A stretch of DNA of 64,000 bases. Source: Staphylococcus auricularis (lineage in GTDB: Bacteria; Bacillota; Bacilli; Staphylococcales; Staphylococcaceae). The stretch covers positions 124,001 to 188,000 of the forward strand of contig NZ_LLER01000009.1 of the NCBI RefSeq assembly GCF_001500315.1, written 5' to 3'. A program made the position numbers and the translations under genes. Shown piece by piece: positions 63,343 through 64,000 of this stretch (its first letter is position 1; each line of letters starts with the position of its first letter). The notes under the pieces were generated by a model. It was not told where the DNA came from. It did not search any database and worked only from the letters and a program-made list of their open reading frames with translations.

Positions 63343-63804
63343 ATGTTTACCATAGATTTCAGCGATCAAACAGAACGCGTCGACCAAAGCTGGTGTGACC
63401 AAATCGAAGACTTATTAACGTTTGCGAAACAACAAGAATCTATTGAAGAAGATACAGAGCTTTCAATTACGTTTGTAGATAAAGATGAAATCCAACAGAT
63501 AAATCACATGTATCGCGATAAAGATAAAGTGACTGATGTGATTTCTTTTGCGTTAGAAGAAGATGAACCGGAAATTAGCGGTCTAGACATGCCACGTGTA
63601 TTAGGTGATATTATTATTTGTACGGATGTTGCGGAAGAACAAGCGAGTGAATATGGACATTCATTCGAAAGGGAACTTGGATTTTTAGCACTTCATGGCT
63701 TTTTACATTTATTAGGCTATGACCATATGAATGAAGCTGATGAGAAAGAAATGTTTGGCCGTCAAGATACGATCTTGAACGCGTATGGCCTCACACGTGA
63801 TTAA
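63343..63804 (+). CDS. ybeY: rRNA maturation endoribonuclease YbeY
   Basis: 153 residues. Zinc-dependent RNase for 16S rRNA 3' maturation and ribosome quality control. Metal site H3xH5xH in [14 protein letters not shown] (about residues 115-128) and conserved [16 protein letters not shown]. Directly abuts phoH. Confidence 0.96.
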   Translation: MFTIDFSDQTERVDQSWCDQIEDLLTFAKQQESIEEDTELSITFVDKDEIQQINHMYRDKDKVTDVISFALEEDEPEISGLDMPRVLGDIIICTDVAEEQASEYGHSFERELGFLALHGFLHLLGYDHMNEADEKEMFGRQDTILNAYGLTRD

Positions 63805-63808
63805 GATC

Positions 63809-64000
63809 ATGAGACGTTTTAGATATGCGTTTGAAGGGTTATATGCGTTATTTAAGAAAGATTACAAGTTTCTGATTCATGTGCTCATTGCACTCATCGT
63901 CGTAGTATGTGGATTCATTTTCCAGCTGACAGCGATAGAATGGATGTTTATTATTATTGCGATTGGATTAGTAAGCGCATTTGAAGCGATGAATACCGCG
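63809..64000 (+). CDS. dgkA: Diacylglycerol/undecaprenol kinase DgkA, N-terminal part
   Basis: First 64 residues; the gene runs off the right edge. MRRFRYAFEGLYALFKKDYKFLIH is followed by two membrane segments (VLIALIVVVCGFIFQL and MFIIIAIGLVSAFEA) and the DgkA signature start EAMNTA at the edge. In Firmicutes this enzyme phosphorylates undecaprenol. ATG 63809 chosen; an in-frame GTG at 63797 overlaps ybeY and is possible. Usual order ybeY-dgkA-cdd-era. Confidence 0.88.
   Translation, partial: MRRFRYAFEGLYALFKKDYKFLIHVLIALIVVVCGFIFQLTAIEWMFIIIAIGLVSAFEAMNTA

Overview
The window is a chromosomal core segment of a Staphylococcus species. It is AT-rich, uses strong AGGAGG-type ribosome binding sites, and runs in the conserved Firmicute order tgt-yajC-secDF-recJ-apt-rel-dtd-lytH-hisS-aspS, rarA/cymR, iscS-mnmA-recD2-alaS, the trmR-trhP operon, the pxp operon, yqeG-to-comEC-holA, lepA-hemW-hrcA-grpE-dnaK-dnaJ-prmA-rsmE, rpsU-nfeD-floA and phoH-ybeY-dgkA. 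Many proteins (HisS, Rel, LytH, LepA, ComEB) look very close to S. aureus proteins as I remember them, but gene-content differences suggest a non-aureus species, which I cannot name. I see no prophage, insertion sequence, CRISPR array, tRNA or rRNA gene.

Layout. 1-6.2 kb: end of tgt, Sec translocase accessories (yajC, secDF), RecJ nuclease, adenine salvage (apt). 6.5-10.1 kb: stringent response synthetase Rel, D-aminoacyl-tRNA deacylase, cell-wall amidase LytH. 10.1-13.7 kb: T-box controlled hisS-aspS followed by a probable 6S RNA. 13.9-17.5 kb: rarA, cymR, a SigB-type promoter with csbD, and a luciferase-like oxidoreductase. 17.7-27.3 kb: s2U34 tRNA thiolation pair iscS/mnmA, a TPR protein, recD2, T-box controlled alaS, ireB, ruvX, yrzB. 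27.8-31.7 kb: the trmR-trhP1-trhP2 wobble-uridine module, udk, greA. 32.1-37.7 kb: 5-oxoproline operon pxpB-pxpC-accB-accC-pxpA plus an NRAMP-family transporter broken by a frameshift. 37.9-48.2 kb: mtnN, the ribosome-assembly/NAD cluster yqeG-yqeH-aroE-yhbY-nadD-yqeK-rsfS-yqeM, and the com operon comEA-comEB-comEC with holA. 48.3-58.9 kb: rpsT (minus), lepA, hemW, and the heat-shock operon behind a combined CtsR/CIRCE control region. 59.1-64 kb: rpsU, nfeD-like gene, floA, a membrane-anchored acidic protein, phoH, ybeY and the start of dgkA.

Most notable: (a) comEC carries two independent lesions, an 11-bp perfect tandem duplication in the metallo-beta-lactamase-like domain and a one-base loss in a T run near the N-terminus, so DNA uptake is probably lost or switchable; (b) the pxp operon encodes every part of a split biotin-dependent carboxylase (BC, BCCP and the KipI/KipA pair homologous to the urea carboxylase transferase domain) next to an NRAMP relative lacking the canonical metal-binding motifs; (c) tcdA and mtaB, which hypermodify t6A37 of tRNA, are both missing from their usual loci, as is mltG; (d) several intergenic regions contain strong secondary structure without an obvious family.
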